Notes: generated from the letters alone by a model not told the origin. Shown: positions 1 to 8,470, counted from the first letter of the stretch. The stretch: DNA of 64,000 bases from JBHIKY01 sp042139015 (GCF_042139015.1 NZ_JBHIKY010000007.1:1-64000), one strand, 5' to 3'. Program-made: numbers and translations.

Positions 1-86
1 AATTTATGAAGTATTATAACAATGAGCGTATCCAAGAAAAATTAGGCTACCATACACCAATAGATTTTGGTGACATGGTAGCCTAA
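1..86 (+). CDS. IS3-family transposase OrfB, C-terminal end (cut by window edge)
   Basis: The reading frame open from base 3 ends at the TAA at 84-86 and gives about 27 residues containing YYNNERIQEKLGYHTP. This is the usual C-terminus of the DDE transposase (OrfB) of IS3/IS150-type elements, where a YN-x-RIQ-x-KLG-Y-x-(S/T)-P run closes the protein. Only the tail lies in the window, so it cannot be judged whether the transposase is intact. A probable IS right end follows within 45 bp. Confidence 0.75.
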   Translation, partial: FMKYYNNERIQEKLGYHTPIDFGDMVA

Positions 87-101
87 GAAGGTGTTTTATT
101 A

Positions 102-127
102 CTGTCTCATATAACTAGGTCAGTCTA
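102..127 (+). mobile_element. Probable right terminal inverted repeat of the IS3-family element
   Basis: Sixteen bases after the transposase stop there is a stretch with the block CTGTCTCAT followed by GGTCAGTCTA. This resembles the right ends of many IS3-family elements, whose left ends read TGGACTGACC...ATGAGACAG. The exact boundary and the target duplication cannot be checked because the left end is outside the window. Confidence 0.5.
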
Positions 128-449
128 TAGATACAGTTTTTTTATCATCATTGCACCCCGTCATCTACATTGCTCTTCTAGTTATCGTACACCTTTTTTA
201 AACATTTTTCATAAGAAATGCACAGACTTCTTTTCCCTGAACTTTACCCGCAGTGCCCCTTGCACAATATGTAAAACAGAGGCCGGAATCCCCTGCCCCT
301 GTTCATTTCTATATATAATAAAAGTAGATTCTGTACAGCATACGTAAAGAATCTCTATTTGGATGAGGTAACATACAAGAATAGTTCAAAAGATTGATAT
401 TTTGCTAGTCTATCATTCTATTCTAACGGAAGAAGACAGGCTTCAACAG
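128..449. other. Intergenic stretch between IS end and purine permease
   Basis: About 320 bases without a convincing gene. It is AT-rich and holds no recognisable RNA. The only structure near the 3' end of the permease gene is a short GAAG/CTTC hairpin without a clear T-run, so no confident terminator is called. Confidence 0.5.
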
Positions 450-1721
450 CTAAATCATACTTAATAATACATAATTCAATAGAAACAATCCGGAAATGAT
501 GTACATTAACGGAGATACAGCACGAGGGCTGCCGAGGGCAATTTTCAGGATGGGGTACGCAATAAAACCAAAGGCAATTCCGTCTGCAATCGAATACGTT
601 AATGGGATCAATCCGATGATAAGGTATGCCGGAAACCACTCCGACATATCATGAAAACGTATATGCTTGATCTGTTGTACCATCAATCCGCCGACAATAA
701 TTAATACTGGAGCAATAGCACCGTCCGGCACTGCCGTGAAAACCGGGGCAAAAACAATGGCACCAAGAAATAACATTCCCGTAACCACTGCTGTCAATCC
801 CGTTCTACCCCCTTCTGCAATACCCGCCGCACTTTCCACCGTTGGAATTGTCGGCGATGTTCCTAAAAAACCGCAGCTTAGTGCTGATAATGCTGTTGCT
901 TGATACGATCTGGAAAATTTTGACCGATCCGGGAGCATGCCGTGAAGAAGTCCCATACTCTCAAACATAATAATAATAGTCAGGGAAAACACTGCTGTCC
1001 AAAAGGAAAGCTGAAGCACACCGCTGAAGTCAGCCGCTGTCCATAGTGAAGTATATCCACTGTAAGTAACTGATTCTCCTCCGTTATCATTATGAATCCC
1101 AAAGAGATAAGCCGCTGCTGACGATGCAGCTATTCCGAGCAAAAAGCTGCCTTTTATTCCCCTTACAAACAAAATTAACGTAGCTGTCAATCCGAATAGA
1201 GTCAATAATGCATGGGGAGCTGCCAAATTGCCGAGTGTTACAAACGTTTCTTCATCTGCTGCAATCAGGCCGCCTTTTTGAAGACCGATAAACGACAAGA
1301 AAATCCCGACTCCGACTGTTATCCCGTGCTTTAATGAATCTGGCACTGCACCAGACAGCTTCGCTGCAAACGGTGTTATGGCAGAAATAAAAAATATGAG
1401 GCCAGCTAGTAGAACCGCAGCCAGTCCCTGCTGCCAGCTCAAACCGAAACCGATGACGAGTGTATAGGTAAAAAAAGCATTAATGCCCATTCCTGGTGTC
1501 AAAACCATAGGTGCATTGCCCCACAGCCCAATGAAAAAACAACCTGCCGCTGTAGCAAGCACAGTGGCAAGCAGGGCGTAAGAATAGGGCATTCCAGTAT
1601 CAGCTAAAATTGCCGGGTTGACAACTAAAATGTATGCAACGGTAAAAAAGGAGGTCATTCCTGCAAGCAGTTCCTGCTTAACCGTGACTCCGTGTTCTTT
1701 TAATCGAAATAGTTGATTCAT
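450..1721 (-). CDS. NCS2-family purine (guanine/hypoxanthine) permease
   Basis: A 423-residue polytopic membrane protein of the AzgA-like branch of NCS2 (PbuG/PbuO type), which imports purine bases with protons. Seen: N-terminal KQELLAGMTSFFTVAYILVVNP, then NAPMVLTPGMGINAFFTY, then GTSPTIPTVESAAGIAEGGRTG, the hallmark motifs of this branch, with about a dozen hydrophobic segments. Length is normal for the family. A guanine-class riboswitch with terminator lies in its 5' leader, so expression should fall when guanine or hypoxanthine is plentiful; this supports a guanine/hypoxanthine substrate over adenine. A second, differently controlled paralogue sits at 55247. Confidence 0.9.
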   Translation of the reverse strand: MNQLFRLKEHGVTVKQELLAGMTSFFTVAYILVVNPAILADTGMPYSYALLATVLATAAGCFFIGLWGNAPMVLTPGMGINAFFTYTLVIGFGLSWQQGLAAVLLAGLIFFISAITPFAAKLSGAVPDSLKHGITVGVGIFLSFIGLQKGGLIAADEETFVTLGNLAAPHALLTLFGLTATLILFVRGIKGSFLLGIAASSAAAYLFGIHNDNGGESVTYSGYTSLWTAADFSGVLQLSFWTAVFSLTIIIMFESMGLLHGMLPDRSKFSRSYQATALSALSCGFLGTSPTIPTVESAAGIAEGGRTGLTAVVTGMLFLGAIVFAPVFTAVPDGAIAPVLIIVGGLMVQQIKHIRFHDMSEWFPAYLIIGLIPLTYSIADGIAFGFIAYPILKIALGSPRAVSPLMYIISGLFLLNYVLLSMI

Positions 1722-1823
1722 AGCACTTTATCCTCTTTTCATAATTAAACCTTGCCTGCACCAGATGCAGCCGGCGAAGTCTTGGCTTCTATAAAAATTT
1801 ATTTTTAGCTGATTTTTCCTATT

Positions 1824-1867
1824 AAAAAAGGCTACGTGCCTCCTGAGTGAACAGAAAGCTCGTAGCC
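1824..1867 (-). terminator. Riboswitch expression-platform terminator
   Basis: On the minus strand GGCTACG and CGTAGCC form a stem followed by six T residues. The 5' arm reuses the TACG bases that close helix P1 of the guanine aptamer, so the aptamer and the terminator compete. This is the standard arrangement of a guanine OFF switch acting on transcription. Confidence 0.85.
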
Positions 1868-1925
1868 TGGAGAATATTGGTCTCCTGTAGAAACCCCGGA
1901 CCCATGCTGTCCGGAATATACGAGT
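1859..1925 (-). promoter_or_regulatory. Guanine-class purine riboswitch aptamer
   Basis: Read on the minus strand: P1 CTCGTA...TACGAG, the J1/2 TATA, a P2 arm TTCCGGAC...GTCCGGGG, the nearly invariant J2/3 TTTCTAC, a P3 AGGAGA...TCTCC and J3/1 GCTA. The base equivalent to position 74 of the xpt aptamer is C, which pairs with guanine or hypoxanthine; adenine riboswitches have U there. It precedes the NCS2 permease. Confidence 0.9.
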
Positions 1926-1950
1926 GTTGTTTATTAATTTGCCAAGAAGT

Positions 1951-1979
1951 ATTATATCGGAAGAAGCACTGCCAGTCAA
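1951..1979 (-). promoter_or_regulatory. SigA-type promoter of the riboswitch-permease transcript
   Basis: On the minus strand TTGACT (1979-1974) and TATAAT (1956-1951) are separated by exactly 17 bases. Transcription would start just ahead of the guanine aptamer. Confidence 0.8.
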
Positions 1980-2020
1980 TATACTTCCTTACGTTTTCCT
2001 ATAAGATGGCTTTCTTCTCA

Positions 2021-2049
2021 TTGACGGAACAAAATTATCAATTTATGAT
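2021..2049 (+). promoter_or_regulatory. SigA-type promoter of the HAD hydrolase gene
   Basis: TTGACG at 2021-2026 and TATGAT at 2044-2049 with a 17-base spacer, about 60 bases upstream of the start codon at 2113. It diverges from the riboswitch promoter. Confidence 0.7.
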
Positions 2050-2112
2050 AAAATTTATTTAGTATTGATAATTTTCATGGAAAAAGAATAATAGATCTTT
2101 GAGGTGAAACGA

Positions 2113-2994
2113 ATGAACGTGGTTGCTATTGATATGGATGGAACACTTTTACATTCAGATGGATATATTTCTGAAAAGAATACTTTGGCTTTACGAAAAT
2201 TGCAGGAGCAGGGAAATAAATTAGTAATTGCAACAGGCAGAGGGATATCTGATGTACATCGTCTGCTCGGTGAAGTAGATATAACACCTGATGGTATTGT
2301 GGCATTGAATGGAGCTATAATATCCTGGGAAGGGAATATTATAAAAGAATCTCATATGAAACGTGACAGTGCTGTATCCCTGATTCAATGGCTCGAGGAA
2401 AATAAATATTACTATCAAATTTATACAAATGATGGTCTGTATTCTCCGCCTCGATCCCGGGAATATTTTATGAATGACTTGAATATATATACTTCTGATA
2501 AAGAAGATGGAGATGCAATTAATGAAGCTGTCCGGCGCAGAGCCGACGGACATTGGCGGCAGGCGCAGATGAAGAAACTGCACCATTCTGATCAGATTGA
2601 AGAAAAGCAGTTGAATGTTTACAAGTTTTTAATTATTTCTATGCTCGAAGACAAACTCACCTCGTGCAGAATGCAATGGAATGAAAAAGAAAATATTTTT
2701 ATCACTTCTTCCGGCCGGGACAATCTTGAAATTATGCACCCTTCTATTCAAAAAGGAAATGGCCTGCTTTATCTAGTAAGGCACGCAGATTTATCAATAG
2801 AATCCACTTATGCTATAGGTGATAATTACAATGATCTTCCGATGTTTAATGCAGCTAAATATAGTATTGCCATGGGAAATGCCGAGGAAGATGTGAAACG
2901 GGTGGCAAGCTGTGAAACAAAAGTGAATGACGAGGACGGAGTCGCTCATGCGATTGAATCAATAATTCTTCCTTCATCAGCCCCGGTGAGATAA
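2113..2994 (+). CDS. Cof-type HAD-superfamily phosphatase
   Basis: A cytosolic hydrolase of about 293 residues of the Cof/YidA-like (IIB cap) HAD group, which dephosphorylate small sugar phosphates and related metabolites. Seen: motif I DMDGT at residues 7-11 with both catalytic aspartates, a KGNGLLYL lysine motif, and motif IV GDNYNDLPMF near residue 240. The ATG at 2113 is chosen because GAGGTG lies seven bases upstream; an in-frame GTG at 2104 overlaps that ribosome-binding site. The gene has its own promoter and stands alone. The substrate cannot be told from sequence. Confidence 0.85.
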   Translation: MNVVAIDMDGTLLHSDGYISEKNTLALRKLQEQGNKLVIATGRGISDVHRLLGEVDITPDGIVALNGAIISWEGNIIKESHMKRDSAVSLIQWLEENKYYYQIYTNDGLYSPPRSREYFMNDLNIYTSDKEDGDAINEAVRRRADGHWRQAQMKKLHHSDQIEEKQLNVYKFLIISMLEDKLTSCRMQWNEKENIFITSSGRDNLEIMHPSIQKGNGLLYLVRHADLSIESTYAIGDNYNDLPMFNAAKYSIAMGNAEEDVKRVASCETKVNDEDGVAHAIESIILPSSAPVR

Positions 2995-3007
2995 ACCATT
3001 TTTGTTA

Positions 3008-3036
3008 TTGCCGAGGGTATTGACTCCTGCTATAAT
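3008..3036 (+). promoter_or_regulatory. Promoter of the lysine-riboswitch transcript
   Basis: A consensus TATAAT at 3031-3036 lies 17 bases after TTGCCG at 3008-3013. The -35 box is weak. A TTGACT at 3020 is too close to serve the same -10. Confidence 0.55.
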
Positions 3037-3069
3037 GGCTTCTGTATGTAAAAATTAATAAAAAACCCT

Positions 3070-3261
3070 CATCCCTTTAGATGAGGTAGAGGCGCGGACA
3101 ACATGAGTATTCTCTGTAAGAATGACAACGATGATCAGGGAAAAAAGGGTTTTTCGCCGAAGCTGGTTTTTTTCAGTCAAGAAATTCCGGCTGGGTCTGT
3201 GTTGAATAAACACAGGACTGCCGCGATGAATTATCGCGGAGGACTACCGCGGACGGGGATG
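3070..3261 (+). promoter_or_regulatory. Lysine riboswitch (L box)
   Basis: Conserved lysine-aptamer blocks occur in order: GTAGAGGCGCGGAC near 3086, the AGTA/TGTAAGAATGA loop-E region near 3106-3125, AAGGGT with CGCCGAAGC near 3146-3162, GGCTGGGTCTG near 3189 and AGGACTGCCGC near 3213. P1 is closed by CATCCC (3070-3075) and GGGATG (3256-3261). A terminator follows at once and the next gene is a transporter, so this is a predicted lysine-repressed uptake switch. Confidence 0.92.
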
Positions 3262-3269
3262 CTTTGTAC

Positions 3270-3306
3270 AAAACTGCCCGGACGCTGTGTCCGGCAGTTT
3301 TTTTAT
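3270..3306 (+). terminator. Terminator of the lysine riboswitch
   Basis: AACTGCCCGGAC and GTCCGGCAGTT form a stem with one bulge, followed by a run of T at 3298-3304. It sits between the aptamer and the transporter start and is the expected OFF structure. Confidence 0.85.
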
Positions 3307-3331
3307 ACTGAAGAGAAAGGAGAAATCAACG

Positions 3332-4876
3332 ATGCAGTATCCTGAAGTTATTTCTTTACTGCCTCCTCTATTAGCCCTTCTCATGATTATCCTGACAAGA
3401 AAAGTACTGCCATCCCTTGGCCTCGGGATTATCATTGGTGCGCTGCTGCTGAACAATTGGTCGGTCAGTGAAGCTTTTCTTCAAATTTGGACTATCTTTT
3501 CCGGGCTGTTCTACACTGAAGGCGCTATCAACAATTGGGAATTATACATTATTATATTTCTGCTCATCCTTGGAGTAATGGCTGCTTTAATCAGTTTTTC
3601 AGGTGGAAGCCGCGCCTTTGGTGAATGGGCACTGCAGCGTGTCAAAACTCGTACAGGCGCTCAGCTTGTTACATTGTTGTTTGGTATTCTCATTTTTATT
3701 GATGATTATTTTAACAGCCTTACGGTCGGCCAGGTGAGCCGGCCATTAACTGACAGACATCGAATATCACGGGCCAAGCTCGCTTATATCGTCGATTCGG
3801 CAGCAGCCCCAGTCTGTGTAATTGCTCCACTTTCTAGCTGGGGAGCGTATATCATAACGATCATTGCCGATCAGCAGTCCCAATATGGAGGACTGGAAGG
3901 CTTTATCTACATGATACCAATGAATTTTTATGCCCTTACTGCTATTTTATTTGTTTTTCTAGCTATCGTATGGAAGCTTGATTTTGGCCCCATGCGTAAA
4001 CACGAAAAGCGCGCTCTCTTATCGGGGGAAGTACTGGACCCTTCCCATAAAGCCATCCCCGGCGGGGGTAAGATGCAGGACATTCCAGAACAAAAAGGGA
4101 AGGTTCTGGACCTGGCCGCTCCGATTTTAGTTCTGGTAGTCAGTACCGTTGTTTTCATGATTATCACTGGAGCTAATGCAGTCGACGAGGCAACTCCACT
4201 GTCTGTATTTGCTGAAACGGATGTAGCTGGTTCACTCGTATATGGCGGATTAGTTGGACTCGGGGTTACAATCCTATTAAATTTGATAAAACGCCCTGCA
4301 CCTGCCGGATTTTTGAAAACTGTCGGTACGGGAATTAAATCAATGCTTCCGGCGATATATATTTTGATTCTTGCGTGGATAATCGTTGCCATCATTGACG
4401 AACTTGGAACCGGTCCATATCTTGCCGACCAGATTGACGGGCGTATTTCATTATTTTTGCTGCCAGCCATATTGTTTGTGATCGGAGGATTTATGGCCTT
4501 TTCGACAGGGACCTCCTGGGGTACGTTTACCTTGATGCTTCCGATTGCGGCAGACATTGCAGCTGAGCTCGACCCGTCCATGGTACTGTCAATGATGGCA
4601 GCTGTGCTGGCAGGAGCAATATTGGGAGACCATTGTTCCCCAATTTCTGATACAACGATTCTTTCATCTACGGGGGCAGGAAGCCATCATATGGACCACG
4701 TAATGACCCAACTTCCGTATGCACTGCTGTCAGCAGCAGGTGCACTGGCGGGCTTTCTTGTCCTCGGCGGAAGTGGAAGCACGATTTTAGGATTGCTGAG
4801 CGCCCTATCAGTAACAATACTGCTGGCGTTACTGCTTCGTAAGAGCTCCGCTCCTCTTGAAAGTTCGGAGCAGTAA
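3332..4876 (+). CDS. NhaC-family transporter, predicted lysine importer
   Basis: A 514-residue inner-membrane protein with about 12 hydrophobic segments and NhaC-family motifs such as IFIDDYFNSLTVGQVSRP, DSAAAPVCVIAPLSSWGAYI, FSTGTSWGTFTLMLPIA and GDHCSPISDTTILSSTGA. By sequence alone it would be called a Na+/H+ antiporter. The lysine riboswitch directly upstream makes lysine uptake the better reading, as comparative studies of L-box regulons have proposed for the NhaC-like LysW group. The ATG at 3332 follows AAAGGAG by nine bases; longer in-frame extension to 3287 runs into the terminator stem. It is monocistronic with a terminator at 4888. Confidence 0.85.
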   Translation: MQYPEVISLLPPLLALLMIILTRKVLPSLGLGIIIGALLLNNWSVSEAFLQIWTIFSGLFYTEGAINNWELYIIIFLLILGVMAALISFSGGSRAFGEWALQRVKTRTGAQLVTLLFGILIFIDDYFNSLTVGQVSRPLTDRHRISRAKLAYIVDSAAAPVCVIAPLSSWGAYIITIIADQQSQYGGLEGFIYMIPMNFYALTAILFVFLAIVWKLDFGPMRKHEKRALLSGEVLDPSHKAIPGGGKMQDIPEQKGKVLDLAAPILVLVVSTVVFMIITGANAVDEATPLSVFAETDVAGSLVYGGLVGLGVTILLNLIKRPAPAGFLKTVGTGIKSMLPAIYILILAWIIVAIIDELGTGPYLADQIDGRISLFLLPAILFVIGGFMAFSTGTSWGTFTLMLPIAADIAAELDPSMVLSMMAAVLAGAILGDHCSPISDTTILSSTGAGSHHMDHVMTQLPYALLSAAGALAGFLVLGGSGSTILGLLSALSVTILLALLLRKSSAPLESSEQ

Positions 4877-4887
4877 GTAGAACTGAC

Positions 4888-4924
4888 AGCCTGTTGTGAT
4901 GCTTCAGTGACAATAGGCTTTTTA
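4888..4924 (+). terminator. Terminator downstream of the NhaC-type transporter
   Basis: AGCCTGTTGT and ACAATAGGCT form a stem with a loop of about 12 bases followed by TTTTTA. Confidence 0.8.
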
Positions 4925-5035
4925 TTCTCCCAATACTTTATTTACTATTTTTCGATAAGAAATTTGTTTAAAAGTGAATGAGAAAGGAAAAATGTAAATA
5001 GAAGCACTGTAACGGATTAATCAGGGGGTGTAAAA

Positions 5036-5293
5036 GTGGAAGTATTATTTATTATTGTCGTTGTTCTTATCATCGCGGTTTATTTTTCACCTTTCTTTAT
5101 GGAAAGTCTGCAAGCCTCGTTCCCTTATTTTAACTCTCTCATGCACGTCCGCTATACTATTATCTTTGGCGGAGTCGGCCTGCTGTTTGCTTTAACAGCA
5201 GAAACGGTCGATATTAATGATATTTTTACCGGTATGATCGCAGGCAGCTTTATTGACTTTTTGTTGAAGGGCCAGCCGAAGAATACGCCGTAA
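5036..5293 (+). CDS. Small membrane protein of unknown function
   Basis: An 85-residue protein, not recognised. A hydrophobic N-terminal helix (LFIIVVVLIIAVYFSPFF) and a second pair of hydrophobic stretches (TIIFGGVGLLFALTA, GMIAGSFIDFLL) suggest two or three membrane segments. The GTG at 5036 is preceded by GGGGGTG at suitable distance. The product looks genuine because of this site and because the gene is free of overlap, but no function can be named. Confidence 0.6.
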   Translation: MEVLFIIVVVLIIAVYFSPFFMESLQASFPYFNSLMHVRYTIIFGGVGLLFALTAETVDINDIFTGMIAGSFIDFLLKGQPKNTP

Positions 5294-5372
5294 TAAGAAT
5301 GTGAATGCTTTATCAGTAAAGAAAAGCCGAGGCTTGCCACCAGGGCAATGGCGTCTACAAGTATAATGAAGA

Positions 5373-5400
5373 TGGCCCTTCCTATTGGGAGGGGTTTTCT
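5373..5400 (+). terminator. Probable terminator after the small membrane protein gene
   Basis: CCCTTCC TATT GGGAGGG hairpin followed by TTTTCTTC. It lies 80 bases past the stop codon of the 85-residue protein. The T-run is interrupted. Confidence 0.5.
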
Positions 5401-5477
5401 TCGTGAATGGTGGAGCAGGCAGGACGCACCCGGGAATCCGCCTATTCTTTCATAAGCTGGAACTTAATAAAATACAA

Positions 5478-5556
5478 AACGAAACGCTTCCGATTATCAT
5501 TTCTGATATAATCGGAAGCGTTTTTTACTCTTCAGATACCGGTGTGTCCCGGCCTC
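5478..5556 (+). repeat. Hairpin repeat, copy 1 (left flank of the gbs cluster)
   Basis: A near-perfect hairpin with arms AACGCTTCCGATTAT and ATAATCGGAAGCGTT, then TTTTTAC, then a tail containing CAGATACCGGTGTGTCCCGG and CCTCTTT. The same layout recurs in the same orientation at 10986-11069 at the other end of the gbs cluster. T-runs on one side and an AT-rich other flank let it act as a terminator, for gbsB on the minus strand among others. Confidence 0.75.
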
Positions 5557-5572
5557 TTTGAGTTTCATTTGA

Positions 5573-6781
5573 TTAAACTGTTTTCGGAACGAGGTTAAAG
5601 CAGCGCTTATAAATCCAATTGTAGTCTTTTTCAGTCAGATCACGTGGATTCCCTTCCGTCTGCGGATCATTCTGAGCTTCCTTGGACAGCCGTTCGATCA
5701 TATCGCTGCTGACGCCCTGCTCTTCGAGATTTGGTATGTCGAGGTCATCTGCGAGATCGTACATCCAATTTACTGCTGCTTTGGCTGCTTCCTCTGTAGT
5801 CATATGAGCCGTATTGATACCAAAGGCTTTCGCAACACGGGCAAAACGCTCAGGAGCACCTTTCCAGTTGTATTCCATAACCGGTCCCATCATTGTAGCT
5901 ACACATTGGCCGTGTGCTACCGGAATGATCCCGCCGAGCGTCTGGCTCATCGCATGGGCAGCTCCTGCAGATTCACTTCCGTAAGACAGCCCTGCGAGCA
6001 TAGCAGCCTGAGCCATTCCATAGCGTGCCTCCAAATCCGTTCCGTCCGCATATGCACGGCGGATGTAAGAAGCAGCGTATTCCATTGCCATCAGAGCTAC
6101 AGCATCGGTGATTGGCTGAGCAAATTTCATCGTATAGCATTCTACTGCGTGGGCAATTGCGTCAATGCCGGTCATCGCTGTGACATGCGGAGGCATGGAA
6201 ACATGCAGCTCCGGATCAATGAGGGTAAGATGAGCAGCAATTAACGGTCCCCCGGTATTGAATTTAAATTCACGGTCTTCATCCGTAATTACAGCCCATT
6301 GTGTTACTTCGGACCCTGTGCCGGCGGTTGTCGGGATCGTAGTCAACGGCGGGATGCGGTTTTCCAGAGGCTTTTTGCCTTCCGCTGCTTCATAATCAAG
6401 CACAGAGCCTTCATGAGTGGCTTCAACACCTATTGCTTTCGCGGTATCCATAGAGCTGCCTCCTCCGACAGCGACGAGACCGTTGCATCCGTTTTCTTTG
6501 TATACCTTTGATCCCTCACCAACTAGACGGACAGGAGGATTTGGTTCAACTTTGTTAAAAAGTACGACCGATACACCAGATTTTTCAAGATTCTCTAACA
6601 CTGGATTTACGACACCTGCATTGTAGATTCCCGGATCGGTAACGAGAAGTATTTTATCTGCTCCAAGTGCTTTGATTTCTTCTCCAATGTTTTTAATGGC
6701 TCCGATTCCGTGTTTGATCGTCGTCGGAATCTCAAATGTGTGGTAATTTAACATGTGTTCTATTTTCATATTCATACTCAT
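5573..6781 (-). CDS. gbsB: Choline dehydrogenase, iron-containing alcohol dehydrogenase type (GbsB)
   Basis: A 402-residue group III (iron-dependent) alcohol dehydrogenase that oxidises choline to betaine aldehyde with NAD+, the first step of glycine betaine synthesis in Bacillus. Seen: GGGSSMD nucleotide site at about 106-112, TTAGTGSE at 151-158, and the metal ligands D207, H211 (GIDAIAHAVE), H276 (AAHAM) and H290 (VAHG). Specificity for choline comes from context: it lies 28 bases downstream of gbsA and shares its promoter. Start at 6781 follows AGGAGGT by seven bases; Met3 and Met5 are alternatives. Confidence 0.9.
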   Translation of the reverse strand: MSMNMKIEHMLNYHTFEIPTTIKHGIGAIKNIGEEIKALGADKILLVTDPGIYNAGVVNPVLENLEKSGVSVVLFNKVEPNPPVRLVGEGSKVYKENGCNGLVAVGGGSSMDTAKAIGVEATHEGSVLDYEAAEGKKPLENRIPPLTTIPTTAGTGSEVTQWAVITDEDREFKFNTGGPLIAAHLTLIDPELHVSMPPHVTAMTGIDAIAHAVECYTMKFAQPITDAVALMAMEYAASYIRRAYADGTDLEARYGMAQAAMLAGLSYGSESAGAAHAMSQTLGGIIPVAHGQCVATMMGPVMEYNWKGAPERFARVAKAFGINTAHMTTEEAAKAAVNWMYDLADDLDIPNLEEQGVSSDMIERLSKEAQNDPQTEGNPRDLTEKDYNWIYKRCFNLVPKTV

Positions 6782-6809
6782 AAAAAATACCTCCTGAAAT
6801 TAATAGTAA

Positions 6810-8282
6810 TTATTCAAACCAGCCAATTGGTTCAGGCTTTTTATTCCGGAATATATGCTTCGTCTCCGTATATTCTTCTAAACCGGCATGCCCGAGTTCC
6901 CGGCCAATGCCTGACTGCTTATATCCCCCCCACGGTGCCTGAGCAAAGTATGGGTGGAAATCATTGATCCAAACGGTACCCATGCGGAGTTTTCCCGCAG
7001 CATTTTCTGCTTTTGAAATGTCGCTGGAAAATACTGCACCAGCCAGTCCGTAAATAGTATCGTTGGCTCTTTCAACAGCTTCTTCCTCGGTTTTAAATTT
7101 TTCAATTGTCAAGACTGGACCGAATACTTCCTCCTGAACAATTTTCATGTCTGAGGTGCAGTTCGTAAAGATGGTTGGCAGATAGAAAAAGCCACTTTCC
7201 AATTCCTTTTGTTCTGGCCGCTTTCCGCCGATTTCAAGCTTTGCGCCTTCCTGTCTGCCAATTTCAACGTACGATTCTACCTTCGCTCTCTGTTCTGCGG
7301 AAATGAGAGGACCCGATTGAGTACTTTCATCAAAACCATTTCCAAGCTTAATCGATTCAGCACGCTTCACAAGAGTCTCAACAAACTCATCATGAATACT
7401 TTCTTCTATAAGTAAGCGTGATCCAGCAGAACAAACCTGTCCTGCATGAAAGAAGACAGCATTTAGTGCCTGATCGACTGCCGTGTCAAAGTCGGCATCG
7501 GCAAATACAATATTAGGGTTTTTACCACCCAGCTCTAAGGCGATCTTTTTTACGTTCGTACTTGCTGCCTGCATAATTTTCTTTCCGGTTTCAATACCTC
7601 CGGTAAAAGAGATGAGATCCACCGAAATATTTTCTGAAAGCTCTGCGCCAACAGACGCTCCCGCTCCAAGTACAAGGTTGGCAACCCCATTAGGAACACC
7701 GGCTTCCTCCATTAACTCAAAAACCTTAACTGTAGTAAGTGGAGTAATTTCACTTGGCTTTACAATAATGGTGTTTCCGGCAGCTAATGCCGGAGCGATT
7801 TTCCAGGCTGCCTGTAAAAGTGGATAATTCCACGGTGTTATCTGGCCACACACGCCAACAGGCTCACGGACCACTCTGCTTTCAGAATCCGGAAGAGGGG
7901 AAGAAATGACTTCTCCACCGTCTTTATCAGCCAGTCCGGCAAAATATTGAAAGACATTTGCGATATCATCCATATCTGCCCGGCTTTCCTCGATTGTTTT
8001 TCCCGTATCAAGGGTTTCAAGTTCTGATAATTCCTCTTTATCCCGGCGAATAAGCTCTGCAATTTTTTGAACCAGTTCTCCACGTTCACTTGCCGGAGTC
8101 ACTGCCCATTCTCCCTCATCAAATGTTTTTCGGGCTGCGGCAATCGCAAGCTTTGCATCTTCTCGATTACCTTCGGCAGCTTCTGCAATAACTTCTTGAT
8201 TATATGGATTGATAATCTCTCGGGTCTCTTTTGATTTTGCATCTGTCCAGACTCCATTGATGAACATTTTTTTTCGTTCCAT
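6810..8282 (-). CDS. gbsA: Betaine aldehyde dehydrogenase (GbsA)
   Basis: A 490-residue NAD(P)-dependent aldehyde dehydrogenase converting betaine aldehyde to the osmoprotectant glycine betaine. Seen: TPWNYPLLQ at about 149-157 with the oxyanion Asn152, FTGGIETGK at 226-234, general base Glu250 in LELGGKNP, and catalytic Cys284 in HAGQVCSAGSR. Length is standard. AAGGAGG precedes the ATG at 8282. First gene of the gbsAB transcript, opposite to gbsR, with one operator-like repeat between promoter and start codon. Confidence 0.93.
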   Translation of the reverse strand: MERKKMFINGVWTDAKSKETREIINPYNQEVIAEAAEGNREDAKLAIAAARKTFDEGEWAVTPASERGELVQKIAELIRRDKEELSELETLDTGKTIEESRADMDDIANVFQYFAGLADKDGGEVISSPLPDSESRVVREPVGVCGQITPWNYPLLQAAWKIAPALAAGNTIIVKPSEITPLTTVKVFELMEEAGVPNGVANLVLGAGASVGAELSENISVDLISFTGGIETGKKIMQAASTNVKKIALELGGKNPNIVFADADFDTAVDQALNAVFFHAGQVCSAGSRLLIEESIHDEFVETLVKRAESIKLGNGFDESTQSGPLISAEQRAKVESYVEIGRQEGAKLEIGGKRPEQKELESGFFYLPTIFTNCTSDMKIVQEEVFGPVLTIEKFKTEEEAVERANDTIYGLAGAVFSSDISKAENAAGKLRMGTVWINDFHPYFAQAPWGGYKQSGIGRELGHAGLEEYTETKHIFRNKKPEPIGWFE

Positions 8283-8307
8283 TTCTGCCCCTCCTTACAA
8301 ACTATTA

Positions 8308-8343
8308 ACATTATGATTAAATTTGTTAAATAAAAATTTAACG
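8308..8343 (+). repeat. Operator-like direct repeat, copy 1 (gbsA leader)
   Basis: A 36-base stretch sharing about 80% of bases with 8489-8525, in the same orientation; both have TTATGATTA at the left and AAAAATTTAACG at the right. This copy lies between the gbsA promoter and the gbsA ribosome-binding site. In Bacillus subtilis GbsR blocks gbsAB by binding downstream of the promoter, so this is a likely GbsR site (inference). Confidence 0.65.
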
Positions 8344-8357
8344 TTTTGAACAATATA

Positions 8358-8386
8358 AATCTATCATCTGACTATTTTTTTGTCAA
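8358..8386 (-). promoter_or_regulatory. gbsAB promoter
   Basis: On the minus strand a perfect TTGACA (8386-8381), 17-base spacer and TAGATT (8363-8358). Transcription runs leftward through the operator-like repeat at 8308-8343. Confidence 0.75.
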
Positions 8387-8470
8387 AGTAGAACAGCACA
8401 ATATATTTTTTAAAAAAACGAGGATGATATCAGTGAGCACACCTCCCGCCTGATGAAAATTGTTTAGCCT

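Noticed and set aside
1847..2062. Open frame across the guanine riboswitch and promoters
   Set aside because: The region is explained by the aptamer, terminator and two promoters; the frame has no ribosome site.
3103..3345. Open frame through the lysine riboswitch
   Set aside because: It follows the conserved aptamer sequence and terminator and would not be a protein gene.
3928..4581. Open frame of about 217 codons on the minus strand
   Set aside because: It lies wholly antisense to the NhaC-type gene, has no ribosome site or family resemblance, and is a shadow of its codon usage.
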